A stretch of 10,264 nucleotides of DNA from an uncultured Bacilli bacterium (GTDB lineage Bacteria; Bacillota_I; Bacilli_A; RF39; UBA660): positions 1-10,264 of the forward strand of contig CALVKV010000044.1 in NCBI GenBank assembly GCA_944333305.1. Direction: 5' to 3'. Of this stretch, positions 1 through 5,580 are shown one piece after another. A model generated the notes under the pieces. The model did not search any database and had not been told where the DNA came from. It saw nothing but the letters and a program-made list of their open reading frames with translations. How positions within the stretch are numbered: position 1 is the stretch's first letter; the number at the start of each line of letters is the position of its first letter. A program made the translations under genes and the position numbers.

Positions 1-29
1 ACAACACCTGTTACTCTTCGCTCATTCAT
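1..29 (-). CDS. 5' end of an unidentified gene, cut by the left edge
   Basis: An ATG at 29-27 is preceded by AGAGGTGAATATT, a good ribosome site (AGGTG six bases before the ATG), and opens a reading frame that runs off the window after nine full codons, reading M-N-E-R-R-V-T-G-V. It lies 46 bases downstream of the S51 peptidase gene on the same strand, so it could be cotranscribed with it. An opening such as R-V-T-G-V-V is common at the N-terminus of NUDIX hydrolases, but nine residues cannot establish a family. The ribosome site is good evidence for a gene; its function is open. Confidence 0.55.
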
Positions 30-75
30 AATATTCACCTCTACATTAAAATATGTAAAAAGGCCTATTTTGCTA

Positions 76-765
76 CTATTTATAATTATCTTTTGGCACA
101 AAAGTTAAAACGTTACCAAATATTTCTAATTTACTAGAATCTCTATTATAAATAAGTGCACCATCATCAAAAATAGCATATACATTTTTATTCTTATCAT
201 TAGCAACTTCTTGTAATTTTGCTAAGTATCTCTTATTATTTATTGAATGGACATCAATATAAAAAGGATCATCTAACACTCCAAATCCATCATAAAATGC
301 AAAATACTTATAATAATTATTTTTAGCAGTAATAAAATATCTCTTTAATTGTAATTCACACCCAGCACTCTCACCAATAATTATTCCTTTGTAATGCTTA
401 ATATAATATATTAATTCCGTATCATGCAAAACTTTTTTAAAAAACATTTCAGGATTTCCACCTGGCAAAAGTAAAATATCACTATTTTGAATAATTTCAA
501 TAAGGTCATTTCTAGTATTTTTATAAGGGTTACATACTTTAATATTTTCTTTACTAATACCTATTTTTTTTAATTCAGTATAGTATTTATTATATCTTCT
601 ACCATCTATAGGAAAATACTCTTTCTCAAATTCTTCACTTGTTATCTCGCCAGGAAAAGCCCATGGAAAAATTGCTACTTTATAATCAGATTTAACAAAT
701 TCTTTTAAGCGTTCTACTACTAAATCCATACCAAATTCAATTTTACTAAATAACACACTATACAT
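76..765 (-). CDS. Peptidase family S51 protein (PepE / cyanophycinase-like)
   Basis: This 229-residue cytoplasmic protein has the features of peptidase family S51, serine peptidases with a class-I glutamine-amidotransferase-like fold that includes alpha-aspartyl dipeptidase (PepE, of about the same length) and cyanophycinase. Visible motifs are L-L-L-P-G-G-N (98-104), the nucleophile elbow G-E-S-A-G with Ser133, and D-V-H-S with His173, the likely catalytic His. The F-D-D-G-A-L stretch near 199-204 is also typical. There is no signal peptide. The likely reaction is hydrolysis of an Asp-containing dipeptide or related substrate; the substrate cannot be read from sequence. The start is supported by GGAGATGG seven bases before the ATG. 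Only 30 bases separate it from the stop of the remnant upstream, so any promoter of its own must lie inside that remnant. Confidence 0.8.
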   Translation of the reverse strand: MYSVLFSKIEFGMDLVVERLKEFVKSDYKVAIFPWAFPGEITSEEFEKEYFPIDGRRYNKYYTELKKIGISKENIKVCNPYKNTRNDLIEIIQNSDILLLPGGNPEMFFKKVLHDTELIYYIKHYKGIIIGESAGCELQLKRYFITAKNNYYKYFAFYDGFGVLDDPFYIDVHSINNKRYLAKLQEVANDKNKNVYAIFDDGALIYNRDSSKLEIFGNVLTFVPKDNYK

Positions 766-795
766 AATATAACCATCTCCATAACTATTTTAATT

Positions 796-1020
796 CTATT
801 GCATTTTTTTAACTAACTTTTTTGATTCAGGAATATTTCGTTGCATATTTATTCCCTTTTGTAAAATACTTTCTAAATATAAATCTAAAGGTAGCCCGCT
901 TTCATCAAATTTCTTTCCACAGCCCTCTATAACTCTATATAAATTATTTCTTCTTGTAGTACTTATATTACTTAAAAAATCTATTACACTAGGTGACCAA
1001 TCACAATTTTTGTTTCTCCA
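796..1020 (-). pseudogene. Start-less coding remnant of unknown family
   Basis: A 74-codon reading frame ends at TAG (798-796). Its composition looks like real protein: it begins W-R-N-K-N-C-D-W, continues through R-R-N-N-L-Y-R-V-I-E-G-C-G-K-K, then D-L-Y-L-E-S-I-L, and ends K-K-L-V-K-K-M-Q. The frame stays open upstream to a TGA near 1140, but it then runs through a terminator hairpin and into the neighbouring gene in another frame, and it has no ATG, GTG or TTG with a ribosome site. I read it as the C-terminal piece of a gene whose front was lost, perhaps when the block to its right inserted. I do not recognise the family. Alternatively it is a short protein with a non-canonical start. Confidence 0.4.
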
Positions 1021-1031
1021 CTTTAAATTAT

Positions 1032-1057
1032 ATAAAAAGAGGTTTATTAGCCTCTTA
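1032..1057 (-). terminator. Intrinsic terminator of the Cas2-like gene
   Basis: On the minus strand AAGAGG, an eight-base loop and CCTCTT are followed by a T run. The hairpin begins four bases after the stop codon of the Cas2-like gene and separates that gene from the remnant downstream. Confidence 0.7.
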
Positions 1058-1060
1058 CGT

Positions 1061-1327
1061 TTATATATTTTGATGTATCCAATCCCATTCCTTTTTTGAA
1101 AGCCAACCTTTAATAGGTTTTTGGACTTTACAAATAATCATAGAATCATTCGAATCAAGATTTTTTGTTGCCACTGTTTGAACCTCATCCAAGCTTTTAT
1201 AAGTTGAAATAACAAAAGTTGTTGAAACATATTTACACCACGAACCTAAACTTTTTATGGAATCCTCAACAGCTTTTCTGTTATTTGTTGGTGAAGCCAA
1301 ATCATAGCTTATCATATAAGAATTCAT
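1061..1327 (-). CDS. Stand-alone Cas2-like (SinR/VapD-type fold) small protein
   Basis: This 88-residue protein resembles the stand-alone Cas2-like proteins often labelled 'SinR family protein' in databases. The visible pattern is a first strand M-I-S-Y-D-L with Asp9 where Cas2 has its conserved Asp, a helix 14-28 ending in a Gly, a strand T-T-F-V-I (36-40), a second helix 44-57, then L-D-S-N-D-S-M-I-I-C-K-V (57-68), and a C-terminal W-rich helix. That order fits a ferredoxin-like beta-alpha-beta-beta-alpha-beta fold. No other cas gene and no CRISPR repeats occur in the window, so adaptation is not its likely role. Members of the Cas2/VapD superfamily can be metal-dependent nucleases, toxins or structural subunits; which applies here is unknown. 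AGGGAGGAAG sits five bases before the ATG, and a terminator follows directly. Confidence 0.68.
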   Translation of the reverse strand: MNSYMISYDLASPTNNRKAVEDSIKSLGSWCKYVSTTFVISTYKSLDEVQTVATKNLDSNDSMIICKVQKPIKGWLSKKEWDWIHQNI

Positions 1328-1369
1328 TATATCTTCCTCCCTTCGCCTAAAACTAAAATTTAAAAAGTA

Positions 1370-1398
1370 TTCAAATTTTAGAAAGAATATGATATAAT
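1370..1398 (+). promoter_or_regulatory. Promoter with extended -10, facing the ATPase gene
   Basis: TTCAAA (1370-1375), a 17-base spacer and TATAAT (1393-1398) preceded by TG (extended -10). Transcription would start near 1405, just before GGAGGT (1409-1414). No complete protein frame with a normal start follows that site, so the product would be a long ATPase leader, a small RNA or a degraded small peptide. Confidence 0.5.
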
Positions 1399-1470
1399 TA
1401 TCTTGTATGGAGGTAACTATATCATTTAGTTATTTTCTTTTTTATTGTCATGCTTTTATCTGACATTTAC

Positions 1471-1499
1471 AATATAGCAACTTTTTCAACGAAAGTCAA
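1471..1499 (-). promoter_or_regulatory. Promoter for the Cas2-like gene
   Basis: On the minus strand TTGACT (1499-1494), a 17-base spacer and TATATT (1476-1471) form a near-consensus sigma-A promoter. The predicted start near 1464 gives a leader of about 135 bases before the Cas2-like ATG. The first part of that leader is antisense to the transcript predicted from the promoter at 1370-1398. Confidence 0.55.
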
Positions 1500-1536
1500 C
1501 AAAAAAAGTATTAATATCGCTAAAAAACGAGATTAA

Positions 1537-1565
1537 TTGACAAAAAGCAAAAAAAATGATATGAT
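1537..1565 (+). promoter_or_regulatory. Near-perfect sigma-A promoter of the ATPase gene
   Basis: TTGACA (1537-1542), exactly 17 bases, then TATGAT (1560-1565). The predicted start at about 1572 falls on the ribosome site CGGAGGG (1571-1577), leaving a leader of only about 13 bases. The TTG of the -35 box is also an in-frame codon upstream of the ATPase gene and would be mistaken for its start by an ORF finder. Confidence 0.65.
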
Positions 1566-1584
1566 TTATACGGAGGGAATACTT

Positions 1585-2847
1585 ATGATTATAAAATTAG
1601 AGCTAGAAAATATCGGGCCTTATACAAATAAAATAATTCTAGACTTTAGAGTAAATAAGCGCGACAAAGATTCATTAGAAACAGTTTATACTTTACCAGA
1701 TGGTGAAATGATTACCAAGGTTGCAGGAATAATAGCAGGAAACGCATACGGAAAAACAACAATTTTACGCGCTTTAAATGCTGTAGGAAACTTTATAAAT
1801 AATCCAATAATAAATAAAGAAGTAAATAATTATATTGATAAAATAAAAGAAGAAGAAATAAGAAGTTCTTTAAAGGAATGGGGAGCATTATCGTTAATTT
1901 CAACTAATAAATCCAATGATAAGTTTGGAACAATAAATGTGGAAATGTATATAGATTCAAATAATGAATATTCCGGCTACTACATATACACTTTAAAATA
2001 TGATAATAATTATATAAAAAATGGAGTCAAAGAAGAAAGCCTAAAATTCAAAAAAAAATATCATTCAAAAATTATAAAAGAAATCTTAAAAATTGAAAAT
2101 AATAGTGTTAGTGAAATAGGACATAAAATTGCATATAAATCTAACTACTTAAATGATTTGACTGGGAAATCTAAAGATATTTTGTTAGAAAAATTAAATT
2201 ATTATGAAACTTTTTATAACAGATACATAAAAGAATCATCAACTTTAGGAGCAGAAAATTATATTTTTCCAGAAGAATATATTATAGATCAGATAGATGA
2301 AAATAAAGATTTAATAAAAAAGTTTGTAAATTTAGCAGATGATGATATAAAAGATTTGGAAATAGATAATACCGATTTAGAAAACGAAAAATTATTTTTT
2401 ATATATAATAATTATAAATTAAGATACAATTCAATATCTACTGCCACAAAAAAATTATGCGGAATTGCCACAAACTTTTATAAAGCCAATAAAAAAGGTG
2501 GGGTATTTTTAATTGATGAATTAGATAATTCTCTTAACAAAAATGTTTCAGATTTTATTATTAAGCTGTATAATACAGAAATAAAAAACAATACTTCACA
2601 AATAATATTTACAACTAATAATGCTGATATTTTATCAGATTTAAGAAGAGATCAAATATTTATTATTGAAAAAAATAATCATATAAATTCTGTAGTTAAA
2701 TATCTTAATTTTACTGATAAAAAGACAAATAAAAAATCAAGAAAAGATTGGAGTTTTACTAAAGCATATAATGATAATGTCATAAAAAACTATCCAACAA
2801 AACAAAGTATAGAAAAATTAATTAATTACATAAGTAATAATTTTTAA
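1585..2847 (+). CDS. AAA family ATPase of the SMC/OLD-like (AAA_15/AAA_21) type
   Basis: The 420-residue protein opens M-I-I-K-L-E-L-E-N-I-G-P-Y, the usual first strands of OLD/RloA-like ABC-type ATPases. The Walker A is A-G-N-A-Y-G-K-T (51-58, Lys57), with Ala where the first Gly is usual. A long charged, Lys/Asn-rich middle (about 75-270) is followed by a signature-like S-I-S-T-A-T-K-K-L (283-291), Walker B G-V-F-L-I-D-E (306-312) and F-T-T-N-N-A-D-I-L (342-350), where Asn replaces the switch His. The R-R-D-Q-I-F-I-I-E-K stretch (354-363) recurs in this family. Relatives often serve in phage defence, usually with a separate effector; no nuclease or TOPRIM domain follows here. The start at 1585 is chosen over TTG 1537 because CGGAGGG lies seven bases upstream and 1537 is inside the -35 box. 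G+C is visibly lower than in the genes after 5581. Confidence 0.8.
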   Translation: MIIKLELENIGPYTNKIILDFRVNKRDKDSLETVYTLPDGEMITKVAGIIAGNAYGKTTILRALNAVGNFINNPIINKEVNNYIDKIKEEEIRSSLKEWGALSLISTNKSNDKFGTINVEMYIDSNNEYSGYYIYTLKYDNNYIKNGVKEESLKFKKKYHSKIIKEILKIENNSVSEIGHKIAYKSNYLNDLTGKSKDILLEKLNYYETFYNRYIKESSTLGAENYIFPEEYIIDQIDENKDLIKKFVNLADDDIKDLEIDNTDLENEKLFFIYNNYKLRYNSISTATKKLCGIATNFYKANKKGGVFLIDELDNSLNKNVSDFIIKLYNTEIKNNTSQIIFTTNNADILSDLRRDQIFIIEKNNHINSVVKYLNFTDKKTNKKSRKDWSFTKAYNDNVIKNYPTKQSIEKLINYISNNF

Positions 2848-3148
2848 ATAATATAAATTTAAAAATTCAATATATAAATAAGTTATCTAATTTGCAGTAA
2901 ATCATTTTAAAATATAAAAAACAAAAGTAAATTATTACATTTCTGAAAATAATATGTATATTAAATAATATTATTAATATAGGCAAATAATATTTTCATT
3001 CAAGAAAATATTCTATCCTTTTGAACAAAATAATTTGTCAAACAATATTAAGATAGCATATCTCTATATGTAAAACAAAGCCTTACTTTTGTATATTCAA
3101 AAAATTATTATCACTAACAACATTATAATAATTATATATTTCCTTATT
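2848..3148. other. AT-rich gap between convergent genes, no gene seen
   Basis: I see no supported gene here on either strand. It holds a 9-base inverted repeat, AATATTTTC (2989-2997) and GAAAATATT (3004-3012) around a six-base loop, and an AT-only palindrome with arms TATATTAA (2957-2964) and TTAATATA (2974-2981). Neither is followed by a clear T run, so no terminator specific to the ATPase gene is evident before the shared one at 3149-3180. In DNA this rich in A and T, such palindromes can arise by chance. Confidence 0.5.
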
Positions 3149-3180
3149 AAAAAAAGACACTTTTAACAAAGTGTTTTTTT
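3149..3180 (-). terminator. Bidirectional terminator after the membrane operon
   Basis: A stem of ACACTTT and AAAGTGT with a four-base TAAC loop is flanked by A and T runs on both sides, so it can stop transcription from either direction. It starts ten bases after the stop of the small membrane protein and would also end read-through from the ATPase gene. Confidence 0.75.
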
Positions 3181-3190
3181 CTCTTATTAA

Positions 3191-3574
3191 CTAATCCTTT
3201 AGTAATTCACTATATTCTAAATCACAATTAACATCATCAAGAACAGTACACGTACCATTCAAATAGCCACTATAACTATCACCATAATTATCTGTAGCCC
3301 TTGTTTTACCATAAACATTATATTCTTCATCACTTACTTTTTCTAAAGATGTTACTCTACCACTACCAACAACTCCATATTCAACATATATATAAGTAAC
3401 TGCTTTCGCTTCTACCTTATTACGTATTCTATCCTCAACCGTTTCTACAGTATTTTCTGTACTATCACTTGTAACTATAAAATATATCAATAATACCAAA
3501 ACAATACATAATATAACTGTCAAAATTATCGAAAGTTTTTTATTTTTATTAAATAAATCTTTTACCTTTTTCAT
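3191..3574 (-). CDS. Small single-pass membrane protein of unknown function
   Basis: I do not recognise this 127-residue protein. A basic N-terminus (K-K and N-K-N-K-K before residue 14) is followed by a hydrophobic segment at about 14-34, then an acidic, Ser/Thr/Tyr-rich soluble part of about 90 residues, predicted to face outside. No lipobox Cys follows the hydrophobic segment, so it looks like an uncleaved anchor and not a lipoprotein. The two Cys outside (109 and 117) could form a disulfide; the region around them, N-G-T-C-T-V and N-C-D-L-E-Y, looks like a small beta domain. GAGG lies seven bases before the ATG. The gene begins 17 bases after the PH-like/SHOCT gene and was probably cotranscribed with it. 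Confidence 0.6.
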   Translation of the reverse strand: MKKVKDLFNKNKKLSIILTVILCIVLVLLIYFIVTSDSTENTVETVEDRIRNKVEAKAVTYIYVEYGVVGSGRVTSLEKVSDEEYNVYGKTRATDNYGDSYSGYLNGTCTVLDDVNCDLEYSELLKD

Positions 3575-3591
3575 TTCATTACCTCATTACC

Positions 3592-4182
3592 TTACTTTAA
3601 TAATTCCTTTTTCTTTTTATCATACTCTTCTTGCGTAATAGCTTTACTATCAAGCAATTTTTTATACTTTGCAATCTCATCCGCTTCACTAATAGATGAA
3701 TCAGCAATAGAAATATTATTTTTTAAATTATTATCTTGCCTTTTAACTAACAACTCACTTATAACTTTATGGATTTCGTCTCTATTTTTTATCATTATAA
3801 ATTTAATTAAACCTGATGGTGTAGAAATAGCAATTCCTTTAAATATACTAGTACTAACAGCAGAGATCATATCCAAAGGCAAATCAACTCGCCTATCAAA
3901 AATTGCCACACCATATACTCTTTTGTCAGTAACAATCAATTCTATTTTAGAAGCTACCAAATAGAAAACTAAACCAACAACAAAAAAAGGTAAAAATGGA
4001 ACACACAAATGAAAACCAACAAAACTTCCAACACTATACCCATAAGAAGTTAAACTCTGTATTCCTGGAATTACATAAATAAAAAACCACAAAAATGTAA
4101 TAATCCCACCAATTATCCAAATAATATTACGAATCTTTTTAATATCATACTCTTCAGCTCTTATAATTTCTTTTTCCTTCAT
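3592..4182 (-). CDS. Membrane protein with bacterial PH-like region and C-terminal SHOCT motif
   Basis: In this 196-residue protein two membrane segments (about 17-38 and 53-76) are followed by a region that fits a bacterial PH-like domain (about 80-148): I-E-L-I-V-T-D-K-R-V-Y-G, then a short strand pattern with D-L-P-L-D-M-I-S-A-V, typical of the 'bPH_2' type. A polar linker leads to a SHOCT motif at 167-196, recognisable by Y-K-K-L-L-D-S-K-A-I-T-Q-E-E-Y and a Lys-rich tail ending E-L-L-K. SHOCT helices usually sit at the end of membrane or secreted proteins and are thought to mediate oligomerisation; no enzymatic residue is visible. AGAGAGGTG lies five bases before the ATG. It is the first gene of a two-gene operon with the small membrane protein. 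Confidence 0.72.
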   Translation of the reverse strand: MKEKEIIRAEEYDIKKIRNIIWIIGGIITFLWFFIYVIPGIQSLTSYGYSVGSFVGFHLCVPFLPFFVVGLVFYLVASKIELIVTDKRVYGVAIFDRRVDLPLDMISAVSTSIFKGIAISTPSGLIKFIMIKNRDEIHKVISELLVKRQDNNLKNNISIADSSISEADEIAKYKKLLDSKAITQEEYDKKKKELLK

Positions 4183-4267
4183 TTTTACACCTCTCTTTAA
4201 TAAAAATTATTTAATAATCTTTTTACCAATAAATCTGCTCCTTTCCATAAATAACATATAACAAATA

Positions 4268-4298
4268 ATTATATGATATTTTTCTAATTTAATTGTAA
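4268..4298 (-). promoter_or_regulatory. Possible promoter of the membrane operon
   Basis: On the minus strand a perfect TATAAT (4273-4268) lies 19 bases after a weak TTACAA (4298-4293). The long spacer and poor -35 make this tentative. It would give a leader of about 80 bases before the PH-like/SHOCT gene. Confidence 0.28.
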
Positions 4299-4359
4299 CA
4301 TAAAAATACTGATTAATAAATTGTAAATTAAAATATATAACCTGGAGGTGGTGTTATAA

Positions 4360-5289
4360 ATGATAGAAAAAACGTATACATTTAATACTATTTTAAAGTT
4401 ATGGTTAATTTCTAAAGATGAGCTTAAAATGCAATCAAGATTAAATTATGAAGATTTGATTAATAGATATATTACTTTAGATTTAGGAGTTAATTTAGTA
4501 GATAAAATAACTAAACAAGAAATCGATGATTTTTTTCTTAAAGTAGCGAATATTTCTATTTCAACTCAAAGAAAATTATTTTATATTATAAAAACAAGTT
4601 TGATTTATGCTTATGATAATGGTTATTGTACTAATTATCTAAATTTAAAAAATATTAGATTTAGATCTTTTCCACAGACAATTTATATTCTTACTAAAGA
4701 AGAACAAGTATCTTTAGAAGAATGGTTGAAAAATAAAGTAAATATAAGAAAAGTTTGTCTTCTATTATGTTTGTATACTGGTTTAAGAGTAGGAGAAGTT
4801 TGTGGTCTAAAGTGGGAGGATATTGACTTTAAAAACCATTCTTTAATTGTGAAAAGGACAATTGAAAGAATAAGAAATAAAGATAAAAATATTAGTTCAA
4901 AAACTATTCTTATTGAAAGTACACCTAAAAGTAGTACTTCTAATAGGATTATACCTATACCAGATTTTTTAATAAGGATGTTAAAGCAGTTTGAAGGAGA
5001 GAAGAAATACTTTTTATTATCAAAAAGTGAAAAATTTTATGATCCAAGATTGTTTGAGAGTTTCTATGATCGAACTTTAAAGTCATGTAATATTTCACAT
5101 AATAAATTTCATACATTAAGACATACTTTTGCAACTAGATGTATTGAATCAAAGATGGATATTAAAACTTTAAGTGAGATTTTGGGACATTCTTCAATAG
5201 AAATAACTTTAAAATTATATGTTCACCCTTCTTATGAAATGAAAAAATCATCAATTGAAAATTTAGTAAGATTTATGGCAAATTCTTGA
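4360..5289 (+). CDS. Tyrosine recombinase / integrase
   Basis: This 309-residue protein is a complete tyrosine recombinase, cutting and rejoining DNA through a 3'-phosphotyrosine. An N-terminal helical SAM-like core-binding domain covers about 8-92. The catalytic domain starts near L-T-K-E-E (111) and has every active-site residue: Arg143 in T-G-L-R-V-G-E-V-C, Lys190 in the beta hairpin, His251 and Arg254 in H-T-L-R-H-T-F-A, His277 in L-G-H-S-S, and the Tyr287 nucleophile in L-K-L-Y-V-H. Length and composition fit small integrases of Gram-positive integrative elements or stand-alone recombinases such as inverton enzymes. There is no N-terminal AP2-like arm-binding domain, as the protein starts almost at the core-binding domain. 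GGAGGTGG eight bases before the ATG is a strong ribosome site. No excisionase gene is adjacent. It may mobilise the block to its left. Confidence 0.93.
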   Translation: MIEKTYTFNTILKLWLISKDELKMQSRLNYEDLINRYITLDLGVNLVDKITKQEIDDFFLKVANISISTQRKLFYIIKTSLIYAYDNGYCTNYLNLKNIRFRSFPQTIYILTKEEQVSLEEWLKNKVNIRKVCLLLCLYTGLRVGEVCGLKWEDIDFKNHSLIVKRTIERIRNKDKNISSKTILIESTPKSSTSNRIIPIPDFLIRMLKQFEGEKKYFLLSKSEKFYDPRLFESFYDRTLKSCNISHNKFHTLRHTFATRCIESKMDIKTLSEILGHSSIEITLKLYVHPSYEMKKSSIENLVRFMANS

Positions 5290-5318
5290 CGAGTTATTAT
5301 TTGTTATACGTTAATTTT

Positions 5319-5353
5319 AAAAGGAATAGATAAAATTTTGTCTATTCCTTTTT
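5319..5353 (+). terminator. Strong intrinsic terminator of the recombinase gene
   Basis: Two 17-base arms, 5319-5335 and 5336-5352, pair along their whole length except one T-G wobble, with the central AAAATTTT forming the loop, and the right arm ends in a T run. It starts about 30 bases after the recombinase stop. The A runs on the left arm let it also work in the other direction for transcripts arriving from the cation transporter gene. Confidence 0.88.
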
Positions 5354-5474
5354 ATTTATTAAATCAATGTAACTCTATAATTCTATCTTTTCCTTAACTC
5401 AAAATAAAGACTTCTTATACTTCATCTTTAACTTTAAATACTCTCTATATAATAATTATCTCTATACTATTTAA

Positions 5475-5571
5475 AGCGCTCTAGTTCATTAAAACTAATA
5501 AAAAATCATCAATATCAATACTTATTAATAATCCCTCTGACACTAACTCTTTTCATATAACACTTCATCAT
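5475..5571 (-). pseudogene. Possible broken small gene after the cation transporter
   Basis: AGAGGG overlaps the transporter stop codon and is followed five bases later by ATG-ATG at 5571, the spacing of a translationally coupled gene. That frame gives only M-M-K-C-Y-M-K-R-V and a few more residues before TGA. A second frame overlapping it is open through S-E-G-L-L-I-S-I-D-I-D-D-F-L-L and ends L-M-N-TAG near 5486. One frameshift would join the two into a peptide of about 30 residues. The rest of the gap to the recombinase terminator shows nothing. Very weak; could be chance. Confidence 0.2.
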
Positions 5572-5580
5572 TATATCCCT

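Noticed and set aside
56..75. AAAAAGGCCTATTTT between the S51 gene and the left-edge gene as a terminator
   Set aside because: The only GC pairs are GGCC, which cannot form a hairpin with a loop; the two genes may be cotranscribed.
1450..1536. 28-codon plus-strand frame starting at ATG 1450
   Set aside because: No ribosome site precedes the ATG. Only the longer start-less frame containing it is of interest, and that is reported as a finding.
2921..3092. Distant 10-base inverted repeat ACAAAAGTAA / TTACTTTTGT
   Set aside because: The 152-base separation and the A+T content make a chance match likely; no element lies between the arms.
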